Shown: piece after piece, positions 22,343-31,319 of the stretch | Layout of the letters: each line of letters opens with the position of its first letter | Numbering within the stretch: position 1 is the first letter of the stretch | Source: Sycon ciliatum | Lineage: Eukaryota; Porifera; Calcarea; Leucosolenida; Sycettidae | Direction: 5' to 3' | DNA length: 64,000 nt | NCBI RefSeq assembly: GCF_964019385.1 | Contig: NC_088653.1 | Location: 11,343,192-11,407,191, forward strand | The notes under the pieces: generated by a model | What the model saw: the letters and a program-made list of their open reading frames with translations, nothing else | What the model was told of the DNA's origin: nothing | Databases searched by the model: none | Position numbers and translations under genes: made by a program

Positions 22343-23078
22343 TGTGGGAGAACTGGAGCTATCTAGTCTCTCTATCACCCCTCTTCGCCCAACACAACAC
22401 ACCAGCGCAAACGGCAGCCTCTTGGTGGAAACGTATGAATCACGAAAAATGCAAGTAGGAAAAGGAGAGAGAACAAGAAAAGAACAACAAGAACACAAAA
22501 TCACGAGCACTTCAGCCAGGAAAAGACACGTCTAAAACATGGCGTCCAACATGGCGGCAGAGCAACCGATAGAGGCCCGTCGTGGCTGAAGCTGCTATTG
22601 CAGCGACAGCCATCACGGCCACCATTGAATGCAGAAAATAGATAAGAAAACGAAGTCGAGCAACAGCAACTCGAACGAAGCAAAGAAAACAACAAGACTA
22701 CGCGCAGCAAGCAAAGGCATAGCGATGACATCATTACTCACGCGTGAACACAGAATCTAGCATGCGCATGCAGCCTTGCAGGCGCTGGCGAAATAAATAA
22801 TGAAGTCAAGACACAAATAAATAACACAACGATCGATCGTTGCAGGAAAACAGTTACAATTCAAATATACTACTTCAAGGAAAGATGAGAAGTGAAACGA
22901 CTAGCACTAGAAGAAATAGAATAGAATATAGAACAAGGACAATGGAAGCGGACTACGGATGAAGCAAAAATGAGGTAAGAGGCATGACACACTGATGACA
23001 GATGTCACCACAACAAATACATAATCGTAATGTTTGTCTACACACACATTGTATCGTCACACTAAATACATTGTCACA
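22343..23078 (-). repeat. LTR B, 3' copy
   Basis: 736 bp, plus-strand ends TGTGGGAGAACTGG and ATTGTCACA. It is nearly identical to 27480-28215. The pol stop codon (23076-23074) lies within its first bases. Confidence 0.95.
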
Positions 23079-26000
23079 TCTCCCCCTGGTGACATCGCGT
23101 CAACAGTTTTCTACGGTAACGAACAGGAGGAACAAGACCAGCACGGTTGCGAAGACGATGACCACCAACTTGAAGTGGTTGGGCTGGTACATCAGAATCA
23201 GAATCACTAGTACTTGAAGCACATGCATCATCATACTCAGGCACACTCACACTTGACGGCTTAATTAGATCAATATTGACAGTCTTCATCGAATGTCGAC
23301 CATTAGTGTCTCGAACAATTACAACAGTTGATGGAGACACAACACTATCAACTGTCCATCCAGACTCGTACAGCGCTGTTCGCTTCTGGCGGCGATCTCC
23401 TTGCCGCAACATCACCGTGGAACCAACACTGTAGGGGTTCACACACCCAACAGGCTGAACAAAATCAGCAGAGGACAACTCACTTTCCACGTAGTCTCGC
23501 ACAACAGCCGCTTTACTATACAAGCTATCAACCCATGCACTGGGGGACATGTCACAACGCTCATCGTCCACAATCAAGCCATGGGGAACCCAGCCACACA
23601 TGGCTTCACTTGGGGAAACACCAAGCGCAGAGTGGGGACGAATACGATAATAGTACAATAATACATTTAAAGCAGACACCCAATCGTCGGATTCCTGCAC
23701 AATCTTGCGAATTAAAGTCAGCAAAGTCCGGTTAAAACGCTCTACACCACCTTGACTCTGCGGATGACGCACTGCACCATGTCGCACCTCTACACCAAAT
23801 GCATCATACAAAGACGTAACTACCTGATTGACAAATTCTGTTCCATTGTTACAACGTACAACTGCTGGGGCACCCCAGCGGGAACATACATCCACAAACG
23901 CAGCTGCTACAGACGGACCATCATGGCGAACCAATGGGACAACCTCGACCCACTTCGTAAACATATCGGTACAGACAAGAACACAATGATACCGATGGCT
24001 TCTATTCGGGCCCAACTCCAGGGTATCGAGCTGTACTACATTCCACGGACCAGATGGAATAACCAGACGTGTTGGCTCTGCAACAGGCCCACGCTTCGAA
24101 TTAGCAGCAGCACACACATCACACGACTGAATCAACGACTGACAAACAACAGCCATATTTGCAAAATAACAACTCGCACGCAACAGCTTCCATGTGGTCT
24201 CCCAACTGGAATGACCGCTCACAGCATGGGCACGACACACCACTCGTTGCTGCAATGACTGAGACACAACTGGTACAACACGCACATCATTCGGCGGTAC
24301 CTTCACACTACGATACAAGTAACCATCATCAGATACAGACAACTGAGACTTCAATTTCTTAAATACCGGGTCGGAAATCTCACGACCATGACGCACAGAC
24401 TCAATCACACTAACAACAACAGGATCAGACTTCTGCGCATCAAGAATGTCCTGTAACACAATAGCACTCACAATCTTCGGGGGTGCAGAGACGGCAGCAA
24501 CTACATCTGGCTTGGCTGATTTCTTCCAGCAGCGGATGAACAAATCTGGGACACGCGTCAGCTTGTCAGCCTTGTTCTGCTGGGACGGTACCCACTCAAT
24601 GGTGACGGACAGCTTCGCGGTCGCGACAATGTCGTCGATGATGTTTAGTCGTCGGCGAACTAACACTTCGTTCAGACCGGACACCTTGACACGCCGCTCA
24701 TTGTTCAGGCACGACTTCACCCAGCCGTACACGGTCTTGGAATCAGTGACAAGACGGATGTTGCTGGCGTTCCATTCGACTGCCGTCGACAACCCACGGA
24801 TTACTGCTTCCAATTCTGCGATGTTGATATGCTTCTTCTCGTCGGCATCGCGAAGCCAAGACTTGTCCTCCATGACTTCACCACCAACTTCGGCAACAAT
24901 GCCATATGCGACATCAGACGCATCGCACCACACGGTGAGCTGCTGCTCGTTCACTGACGCATTCCACACGCCTGTGGCCGGATCCTCATCTTGGACGCGA
25001 CTTGCTAGTTCGGCACAACAGGTTACCACATCATTGGGGACGTCATCATCCCAACCACCACCATCACGACATGCTAGGCGCTTCAGAAAGCTGCAGGCAG
25101 GTCGCAGCCACGAGCACACGGGATAGTGCGATACCAGTCGGCCGCACCACGAGAATACACCACGCTTGGTCAGCTTGCCACACTCGAGACTCACTCCGTC
25201 TCGACGCTTCCAACGGGTTTGACCATCTTGGCCAGTGAACAGCTGAAGTCCAAGTACTCGGGCGGAACTGGCGGGCTCAGCTGGCTTCGTCCGCAGGCCA
25301 TAGCGCTCGAGGGTATCCGCAACAGCCTTTTTCTGCGGTTTCGGGACGTACAGATCGTCAACGTAATTGTCAACACCATCATGATCTCGCGTGCACCACT
25401 TGACTATTACGTCCGTGAACTTCGGTACAACACTTAACCCGAAAGCCATGCGGGTCATCACGTACAGCTTTCCCCTCCATTTCACGCACTGATACCAAAG
25501 CAACTCAGGTGACATACGGACTTGCAGATAGGCCTTTCGAATATCCAACATCTCATACTTGTTGGCATCGTGCGTACGCCACTCACGCAACTTCTCGCCA
25601 CACACGGAGGCATCCATACCGGGCTGAGAAACGAGGGCACGGTTCAGCGCACGGTAGTCGAGGCAAGGCCTAACTGGTGTAGTAGGCTTGTGCTCCTGGC
25701 TGACTGCAAGCCATGGCAGAATTGCAGCAGGAGCTCCGTGTACCTCTTCATCATGCTCGATGAGCCATCCGTTACCGATCCAGGAGTCCACTTCATGCTG
25801 GAACAGCTTCTCCTGATCATCGCTAAGTTTCCGGGGGTACTCCCCAATGCCGCTGCCGATGCGTCCGGTAGGTGGCTTGTCGTCCTTCCACCTCCATGCT
25901 GCCTGCCAACACTGCTCAGCTGCTAGCCACTTTATCTGACCATCCTCGACAGATAGCGTCACGTCCTCACCATCTTGCACCACGCTAACATGCCGAGACG

Positions 26001-27000
26001 GGTGTTGATCCGGCGACTGCAGAGCATCACTAACGACAGACGACACAGGCTCAGGGTCACTGGCGGGTGACGGACCAAACAACACGGACCGCAGATCACC
26101 TGACTCAGAGTACTGCAACCTGACGCCACCAATAGCACGGACAAGGTCAGATCCCAGCAACAGGTCAGCATTAATAACCGACAGCTCAGGAACTACAAAC
26201 GCAACAACACGGGTAGGCGGCAAATTTACGGGTCCATCCAGGCGACGAATCGTTAGTGAAATTGACCCCGAAATCGGCAGGGCTTCGCCATCCAGGGCGA
26301 GGAGCTTCTCCTGCTTTACCGCCGACACTTGGTTGCACATCTTAGCCGCACGTATAAAGCCAGACGACACTAGCGTGCGAGCCGACCCGGTGTCCAGCAT
26401 GGCCTCTCCACGGCACCAGTCATCCGGCTTGGCCGACTCCACGTCCACATAGATCCTCGGCAAGGGGGCAGCTTCAGTGGACACCGCACACAGGCACTTG
26501 TTACTGCTACTATGCGACGTACCAGCAGCTGCCACACGTTCTGCTGCCTTGGCTTCTCGCCACTTCCTTCTCTCAGGGCACGCTGGCTTTGCATGACCAG
26601 GCTGATCACAAAAGTGGCACACTACTGGTCCACTGAAACGGGGCTTCTGCTTCTTCTTGAACTCTGGGCAGTTACGCTGGACATGCCCAGGCTGATTACA
26701 GTTATAGCAGACAACAGTACTGCGAGGTCGGTGTACACCTCCACTGTAACTACTGGTACTGGCACTAGCAGAAACGCTCTGGCTGAACCTGCTCGTGTAC
26801 CGAGCATCGGTCTCACTGGCTCTGAGCGCACGCACACGCTCTAGACACGCAGGTATCGTCAGCTCTTGGCCAGCCAGTGACATTCTCAGCTGGCGGCCAA
26901 ATTCGGGCTGTAGACCAGCGATCAGTTGCTCGATCACGATCGGATCCTCTGGCGGTACCACCCGGTTTGTGCCCCGACAGCGCTGCATAACGCTGCAAAT
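23074..27000 (-). CDS. Element B gag-pol polyprotein (gag C-terminus, PR, RT, RNase H, IN)
   Basis: A single open frame of about 1,300 codons on the minus strand; the nominal frame start at 27060 is not the real start. Counting from there: two CCHC knuckles at residues 118-131 and 148-161, aspartic protease motif LDTGSA near 222-227, RT palm with MAFGLSVVPKF and YVDD at 25365-25354, RNase H with CDASD, NIAELE and VTDSKTVYGW, integrase zinc domain with SCDVCAAAN, and the DDE core with QLDTLE and VERFNRT. The second catalytic Asp is Asn (codon 23850-23848, RCNNGTEF). Gag and pol share one frame with no separate shift. A frameshift separates this frame from the gag start at 27316. Confidence 0.85.
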   Translation of the reverse strand: MCSVMQRCRGTNRVVPPEDPIVIEQLIAGLQPEFGRQLRMSLAGQELTIPACLERVRALRASETDARYTSRFSQSVSASASTSSYSGGVHRPRSTVVCYNCNQPGHVQRNCPEFKKKQKPRFSGPVVCHFCDQPGHAKPACPERRKWREAKAAERVAAAGTSHSSSNKCLCAVSTEAAPLPRIYVDVESAKPDDWCRGEAMLDTGSARTLVSSGFIRAAKMCNQVSAVKQEKLLALDGEALPISGSISLTIRRLDGPVNLPPTRVVAFVVPELSVINADLLLGSDLVRAIGGVRLQYSESGDLRSVLFGPSPASDPEPVSSVVSDALQSPDQHPSRHVSVVQDGEDVTLSVEDGQIKWLAAEQCWQAAWRWKDDKPPTGRIGSGIGEYPRKLSDDQEKLFQHEVDSWIGNGWLIEHDEEVHGAPAAILPWLAVSQEHKPTTPVRPCLDYRALNRALVSQPGMDASVCGEKLREWRTHDANKYEMLDIRKAYLQVRMSPELLWYQCVKWRGKLYVMTRMAFGLSVVPKFTDVIVKWCTRDHDGVDNYVDDLYVPKPQKKAVADTLERYGLRTKPAEPASSARVLGLQLFTGQDGQTRWKRRDGVSLECGKLTKRGVFSWCGRLVSHYPVCSWLRPACSFLKRLACRDGGGWDDDVPNDVVTCCAELASRVQDEDPATGVWNASVNEQQLTVWCDASDVAYGIVAEVGGEVMEDKSWLRDADEKKHINIAELEAVIRGLSTAVEWNASNIRLVTDSKTVYGWVKSCLNNERRVKVSGLNEVLVRRRLNIIDDIVATAKLSVTIEWVPSQQNKADKLTRVPDLFIRCWKKSAKPDVVAAVSAPPKIVSAIVLQDILDAQKSDPVVVSVIESVRHGREISDPVFKKLKSQLSVSDDGYLYRSVKVPPNDVRVVPVVSQSLQQRVVCRAHAVSGHSSWETTWKLLRASCYFANMAVVCQSLIQSCDVCAAANSKRGPVAEPTRLVIPSGPWNVVQLDTLELGPNRSHRYHCVLVCTDMFTKWVEVVPLVRHDGPSVAAAFVDVCSRWGAPAVVRCNNGTEFVNQVVTSLYDAFGVEVRHGAVRHPQSQGGVERFNRTLLTLIRKIVQESDDWVSALNVLLYYYRIRPHSALGVSPSEAMCGWVPHGLIVDDERCDMSPSAWVDSLYSKAAVVRDYVESELSSADFVQPVGCVNPYSVGSTVMLRQGDRRQKRTALYESGWTVDSVVSPSTVVIVRDTNGRHSMKTVNIDLIKPSSVSVPEYDDACASSTSDSDSDVPAQPLQVGGHRLRNRAGLVPPVRYRRKLLTRCHQGEM
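23079..23091 (-). other. Polypurine tract of element B, inside pol
   Basis: The minus-strand sequence CACCAGGGGGAGA directly precedes the LTR. It also encodes the last pol residues (HQGE), so priming signal and coding sequence overlap. Confidence 0.75.
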
Positions 27001-27316
27001 CGGCCACATACGCGTCGACACTTTCATCCACACGCAAACAACGGCGCTTGAACAAATCATACGCTCTGGACGGCGTCACACTGAACGCACTCACTAAAAC
27101 TTTCTTGACCTCTGCTTGTTTGCTTTTGTCACTCTCTGCCATACGAGAAAACACTCGAAATGCATCGCCCTGCAAATATAAGGGTAGATGTTGCATGCGT
27201 GCATCTTCGTCGGACCATTCCTTGGCAGTGGCCAAAACTAAAAACTTTGCCCAGAATTCCTCTAGGTCTTCACCATCCTTGCCAGAAAACGGCTGGACAA
27301 GATACTTGGTAGACAT
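26960..27316 (-). CDS. Element B gag N-terminus (frameshifted from the rest)
   Basis: ATG 27316 opens a frame with KDGEDLEEFWAKFLVLATA, YLQGDAFRVFSRM, and RRCLRVDESVDAYVADLQ. This is a gag capsid-like region parallel to the element A gag. Around 26990-26960 the homologous reading passes into the frame of the long polyprotein. The nominal frame stop at 26813 is therefore beyond the shift. The shift could be a mutation or, less likely, programmed; the A gag gives no sign of a shift at the same place. Confidence 0.75.
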
Positions 27317-27455
27317 GATTCACTTGAGTATTCCACGAACGCACAGTAGGAACTCACAGTAGGAACTCACAGTAAGAACTCTCGTCTCACAAAATAAATG
27401 AATCACTACGACACTCGTACTCCGAAAACACTTTCCCGACTCTATCCCGGCTCTT

Positions 27456-27473
27456 TCCCGGGTTTCGGCACCA
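27456..27473 (-). other. Primer-binding site of element B
   Basis: On the minus strand, six bases after the 5' LTR, the sequence TGGTGCCGAAACCCGGGA begins with TGG as expected for pairing with a tRNA CCA end. Element A has the near-identical TGGTACCGAAACCCGG at 30665-30650, three bases after its LTR. The tRNA species is not assigned. Confidence 0.75.
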
Positions 27474-27479
27474 CAAAGT

Positions 27480-28215
27480 TGTGGGAGAACTGGAGCTATC
27501 TAGTCTCTCTATCACCCCTCTTCGCCCAACACAACACACCAGCGCAAACGGCAGCCTCTTGGTGGAAATGTATGAATCACGAAAAATGCAAGTAGGAAAA
27601 GGAGAGAGAACAAGAAAAGAACAACAAGAACACAAAATCACGAGCACTTCAGCCAGGAAAAGACACGTCTAAAACATGGCGTCCAACATGGCGGCAGAGC
27701 AACCGATAGAGGCCCGTCGTGGCTGAAGCTGCTATTGCAGCGACAGCCATCACGGCCACCATTGAATGCAGAAAATAGATAAGAAAACGAAGTCGAGCAA
27801 CAGCAACTCGAACGAAGCAAAGAAAACAACAAGACTACGCGCAGCAAGCAAAGGCATAGCGATGACATCATTACTCACGCGTGAACACAGAATCTAGCAT
27901 GCGCATGCAGCCTTGCAGGCGCTGGCGAAATAAATAATGAAGTCAAGACACAAATAAATAACACAACGATCGATCGTTGCAGGAAAACAGTTACAATTCA
28001 AATATACTACTTCAAGGAAAGATGAGAAGTGAAACGACTAGCACTAGAAGAAATAGAATAGAATATAGAACAAGGACAATGGAAGCGGACTACGGATGAA
28101 GCTACAATGAGGTAAGAGGCATGACACACTGATGACAGATGTCACCACAACAAATACATAATCGTAATGTTTGTCTACACACACATTGTATCGTCACACT
28201 AAACACATTGTCACA
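27480..28215 (-). repeat. LTR B, 5' copy
   Basis: 736 bp, same length and ends as the 3' copy. The start of element A's interrupted RT frame follows directly at 28216. Confidence 0.95.
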
Positions 28216-29757
28216 TGGTCTGATACGGGAACAGACTTGGATGCAGTCGGACGTTCAAGTACGCTTTCCGGATATCCACTACTGACAGCTCCGTACTCTT
28301 GGAACGCCAATCTCTCAACTTCTCACCACAGACCGGAACGTCATTGCCAGGATGAGACAATAATATTATGTGATTGTTGAGAAGACGGAAATCCAGACAT
28401 GGCCTGACCGGTGTCGACGTCTTGTGTTCTTGGCAGGTCGCTAGCAGGGGCAACACAGCAGCTGGCTCACCATGGATAGCAGGGTCGTGAGGCACCATGA
28501 AGCCACGGTCAATCCACATGGCGACTTCGTCACGAAACTTCTGCTCTTGCGATGGCGTCAACTTCCCACGGGAATACTCGCCAAGTCCACTGCCGATGGA
28601 AGAAGTAGGTTGCTGTCCGCCTTTCCATTTCCACTCGACTTCCCAATAGCCACGCTGCGGGTCAAAGACAGCTTCACCGTCGTCCATACTAAGGCGCACA
28701 ACGTTCTCGTCTTGCGTGACACCGACATGACGGGACAGCTTGTTGGCAGCAGCTACTGGAGCAGTCGACAGTGTCGGTAGATCAGATTGCTGCGGACCAA
28801 AGCGCACACCACACAGCACATTGTCCACGTCGCTGTACTCCAAGTGTACACCTTGGTGAACCGAAATGATATTCAAGCCGATTATCATGTCTGCCATGAC
28901 TGACGACAGGTGCTCGACTACAAGAAAGTCGGCCTTCGTCAGCGGCAGCTCAACAGCTTCATCGCTACGCTCGACTTCAACACAAACACGTTCCAGTATC
29001 TGCACTGCCTTACCACTAACATCCACAATTTGAGTGGCATCAGACATGATGTGCAGGTCCATGGCCGACGCTGCTGACGCTGCAATCAGAGAGTTGCAGG
29101 AGTCTACAGCTGCTGACAACCGATGCACATCATCAGCCTCACTCTGTCGTGCGTCCACATAAATGCGCGGCAAGCTACACGGGGACGATGTGGCAGTCAC
29201 GGCTAAACAAACACCAGTGTCAGCTCCTGACTTGGCCGCGCTGGTCGATTGCTTGCTACGCTTGGGGCAGTTGGCCAGCATGTGTCCCTTCTCTTTACAG
29301 TGAAAGCACTTGCCCTTCAATTGGGGACATAAACTACGTTTGTGCCCAGACTGCTTGCAGTGAAAACACAATACACTAGATGGAACAGCAGTAGACGAGG
29401 ATCCCTTGTTACTACTGCTGGCAGCTGCTGATACAGAACTTGGAAACTGGCGTGTCACTCGTTGCGCAGACCGTAATGCCTTCACCTGATCCGCACACTG
29501 GCGAATCTTCAATGAGCTCGCCGCGTTCTGCAAACGAATCTGTCCGGCAAACTCCACAGGTAATCCGGACAGGAACTGCTGTTTTAGCACAGGGTCCTCA
29601 CTGACCTCTGTATGGCCACTGCACCGCAACAGTCGTCGCAGATCCGCCATATAAACATCGACAGTCTCATCAGTTCTAAGCTGACGACGCACAAATTTGA
29701 CATATGCTTCCTCCTTCGTGCTGCCGAATGCAGAACGCAACTGCTCATAAATCAATA
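28216..29757 (-). pseudogene. Element A gag C-terminus, protease and RT N-terminus
   Basis: An open frame from the TA element border to the element B border. It contains gag helices (IYEQLRSAFGSTKEEAYVKF), two CCHC knuckles (CFHCKQSGHKRSLC, CFHCKEKGHMLANC), a protease-like segment beginning LPRIYVDARQ, and RT fingers (TPVRPCLDFRLLNN, DIRKAYLNVRL). The protease site reads AAVDSCNSL where element B has MLDTGSARTL, so the D-T/S-G triad has lost its glycine. The frame continues exactly across both insertions when they are ignored. Confidence 0.8.
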
Positions 29758-30402
29758 GAGAGGTTTTGCATTCCGAATTTCGGAATGATTTTCGACTGTG
29801 CTTTTCCGAAAAAAGCGCGTTCCGAAAAACGGTATTTTCAGTGTTTTGCATTCCGAAAATCTGATTCGACTTCGTTTCCAAGGGTTGCCATGCAAAACAA
29901 AATGGAGAGCGTCGAAGGGGTTGAGCAGGATCAAATCCATGTGCGCAGGTCAAACTGAATTTGGGTGCGGTTCGAAGACGAGGACGGACTGATGGTGGAC
30001 CAAGTGATCCAACAGCTGAAGACGAGGTTGGCGAACTACTGTCTTGTACTGTTAGTAGGCTCGAGGGCAAAGGAAGATAGATAAGAGTGTGATGAAGTGT
30101 GAGAAGATTAGTCAACATGGCGAGATCATCAGCGAGAGCAGCAAAACCAGCAAAAATCAAAACTACATACCTGTACGTGGAAATTTTTTCAAATAATCGA
30201 GAGCGGCAGAAAGCAAAAATACAAACATGAAAAATACACTTTTTTGTATTCAAATATGCACTCCCGAACATGAAAGAGCCGAAAATCCATTTTCGGAAAA
30301 CCTTGCACTTTCGCCACCACACTTCCGAAAGTTCGACTACTTTTTCGACTGCTGCCGCCACATTCCGAAAATAATTCCGAAATTCGGAATGCAAAACCTC
30401 TC
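29758..30402. mobile_element. TA-target DNA transposon (MITE-like, 645 bp) in element A gag
   Basis: Terminal inverted repeats of about 37 bp (starting GAGAGGTTTTGCATTCCG) match with one mismatch. The target is TA, at 29756-29757 and 30403-30404. Removing the element plus one TA restores an open gag frame. Internal sequence is rich in TTCCGAAA words in both directions. There is no transposase; the open frames are read-through of gag and carry no motif. TA duplication suggests mobilisation by a Tc1/mariner-type transposase. Confidence 0.85.
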
Positions 30403-30618
30403 TAATGTATCGTCCTTCCGCGACGAATCATCTAACTGAGACCATACTGTAAAAGCATCCTTGTCCAAGAATAGTGGTAAGTATTCAGCTCGCTTCTCCT
30501 TCGTCTGCCATCCTTGTATTTCGGCAACAACTTTAAATTTTGCCAGAAAAGTTTCAAGGTCTTCGCTCCGGCCACCGCCAAAAGCTTTCAACAACGACAG
30601 ACCGACAGAAGACGACAT
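30403..30618 (-). pseudogene. Element A gag N-terminus
   Basis: ATG 30618 begins a gag frame (LLKAFGGGRSEDLETFLAKF, YLPLFLDKDAFTVWSQL) corresponding to the start of element B's gag. A further in-frame ATG lies at 30627. The frame is cut by the TA element at 30402. The leader from PBS to ATG is about 30 bases. Confidence 0.75.
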
Positions 30619-30668
30619 TCTCAGCAAGCGACACTAACACTAATCTAAGCCGGGTTTCGGTACCACTT

Positions 30669-30965
30669 TGTGGGAGAATTAGACTATTATTATTACATAC
30701 CGAAGGTTTATACAATGAATAAGAACAAATGCAAAGGAGCCATCAAAACTACGCTCCTTTCCGCACAAAACAGCAAGAAAGAACTAAGGAACAAAAGAGA
30801 TCGCGTGTCTTGCGCACGCAGGCACGACAGGCTAAATCAGGTACAGCAGAAGAGAATACGTCATGATGTACAAGAATGCATAAGTACTGACGCAAGTCAG
30901 TACGACGTAAGAAGAGCAGCATGAAGTAGTACACTGTACACATCAAGGGGGGTCATTCTACTTCA
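30669..30965 (-). repeat. LTR A, 5' copy
   Basis: 297 bp, TG...CA ends, followed in the minus direction by the primer-binding site at 30665-30650. The ten extra bases relative to the 3' LTR lie around 30808-30817. Confidence 0.9.
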
Positions 30966-31319
30966 GCTGCATGTTCTGCGGCTGCAGTTGTGCCGGCGGT
31001 GCCCAGTTTACATGACCTCAGATTGACTTGTACACTTTTCCCGTACGGTAGAGTTTATTTATGCACCCCCGTATTTGTATACGTCTCCCAGGTTCAGTCT
31101 ACCTGCTCATATACGTCCCTGTGCGGACCGTACCGTGTCTACGGATTTCCATAAACGCATTTGTCTCTCCATATTGATTTTTCCTTCTCTCTCTTTCTCT
31201 TTCTCTTAGCTCTTTTCCTTTAGCATTCATACTGTTTGGAAACACTTTTCTTGGTCCTCAATTACAAATAATACAGTGCAAATCTATCAAGCATGCCAAA
31301 ATTTCATACGGAATCGACC
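30966..31319. other. No recognisable feature
   Basis: Unique-looking flank of element A with a CT-rich run near 31190. No coding or repeat signal seen. Confidence 0.5.

Larger units (their letters stand above)
22343..28215 (-). mobile_element. LTR retrotransposon B, structurally complete, nested in A
   Basis: 5,873 bp with two 736-bp LTRs, flanked by a TGGT duplication (22339-22342 and 28216-28219). It lies inside the RT coding region of element A, in the same orientation. It has a primer-binding site, gag, protease, RT, RNase H, integrase and polypurine tract. The LTRs differ by only about four substitutions by eye, so the insertion is young compared with A. Two defects are visible: a gag frameshift and an integrase Asp to Asn change. 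Confidence 0.9.
19554..30965 (-). mobile_element. LTR retrotransposon A (Ty3/gypsy-like), with nested element B and a TA element
   Basis: LTRs at 19554-19840 and 30669-30965 are flanked by a 4-bp target duplication GCTG (19550-19553 and 30966-30969). The minus-strand order is gag, protease, RT, RNase H, integrase. Element B interrupts RT and a 645-bp TA-target element interrupts gag; without them A would be about 4.9 kb. Gypsy-like assignment rests on domain order and FGLSVAP in RT; BEL/Pao is less likely but not excluded. The coding frame is otherwise mostly open. Confidence 0.85.

Noticed and set aside
28480-30240. The continuous 727-codon frame spanning gag and the TA element as one protein
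   Set aside because: Part of it is read-through of the 645-bp insertion, which has no coding motif; the real gag skips it.
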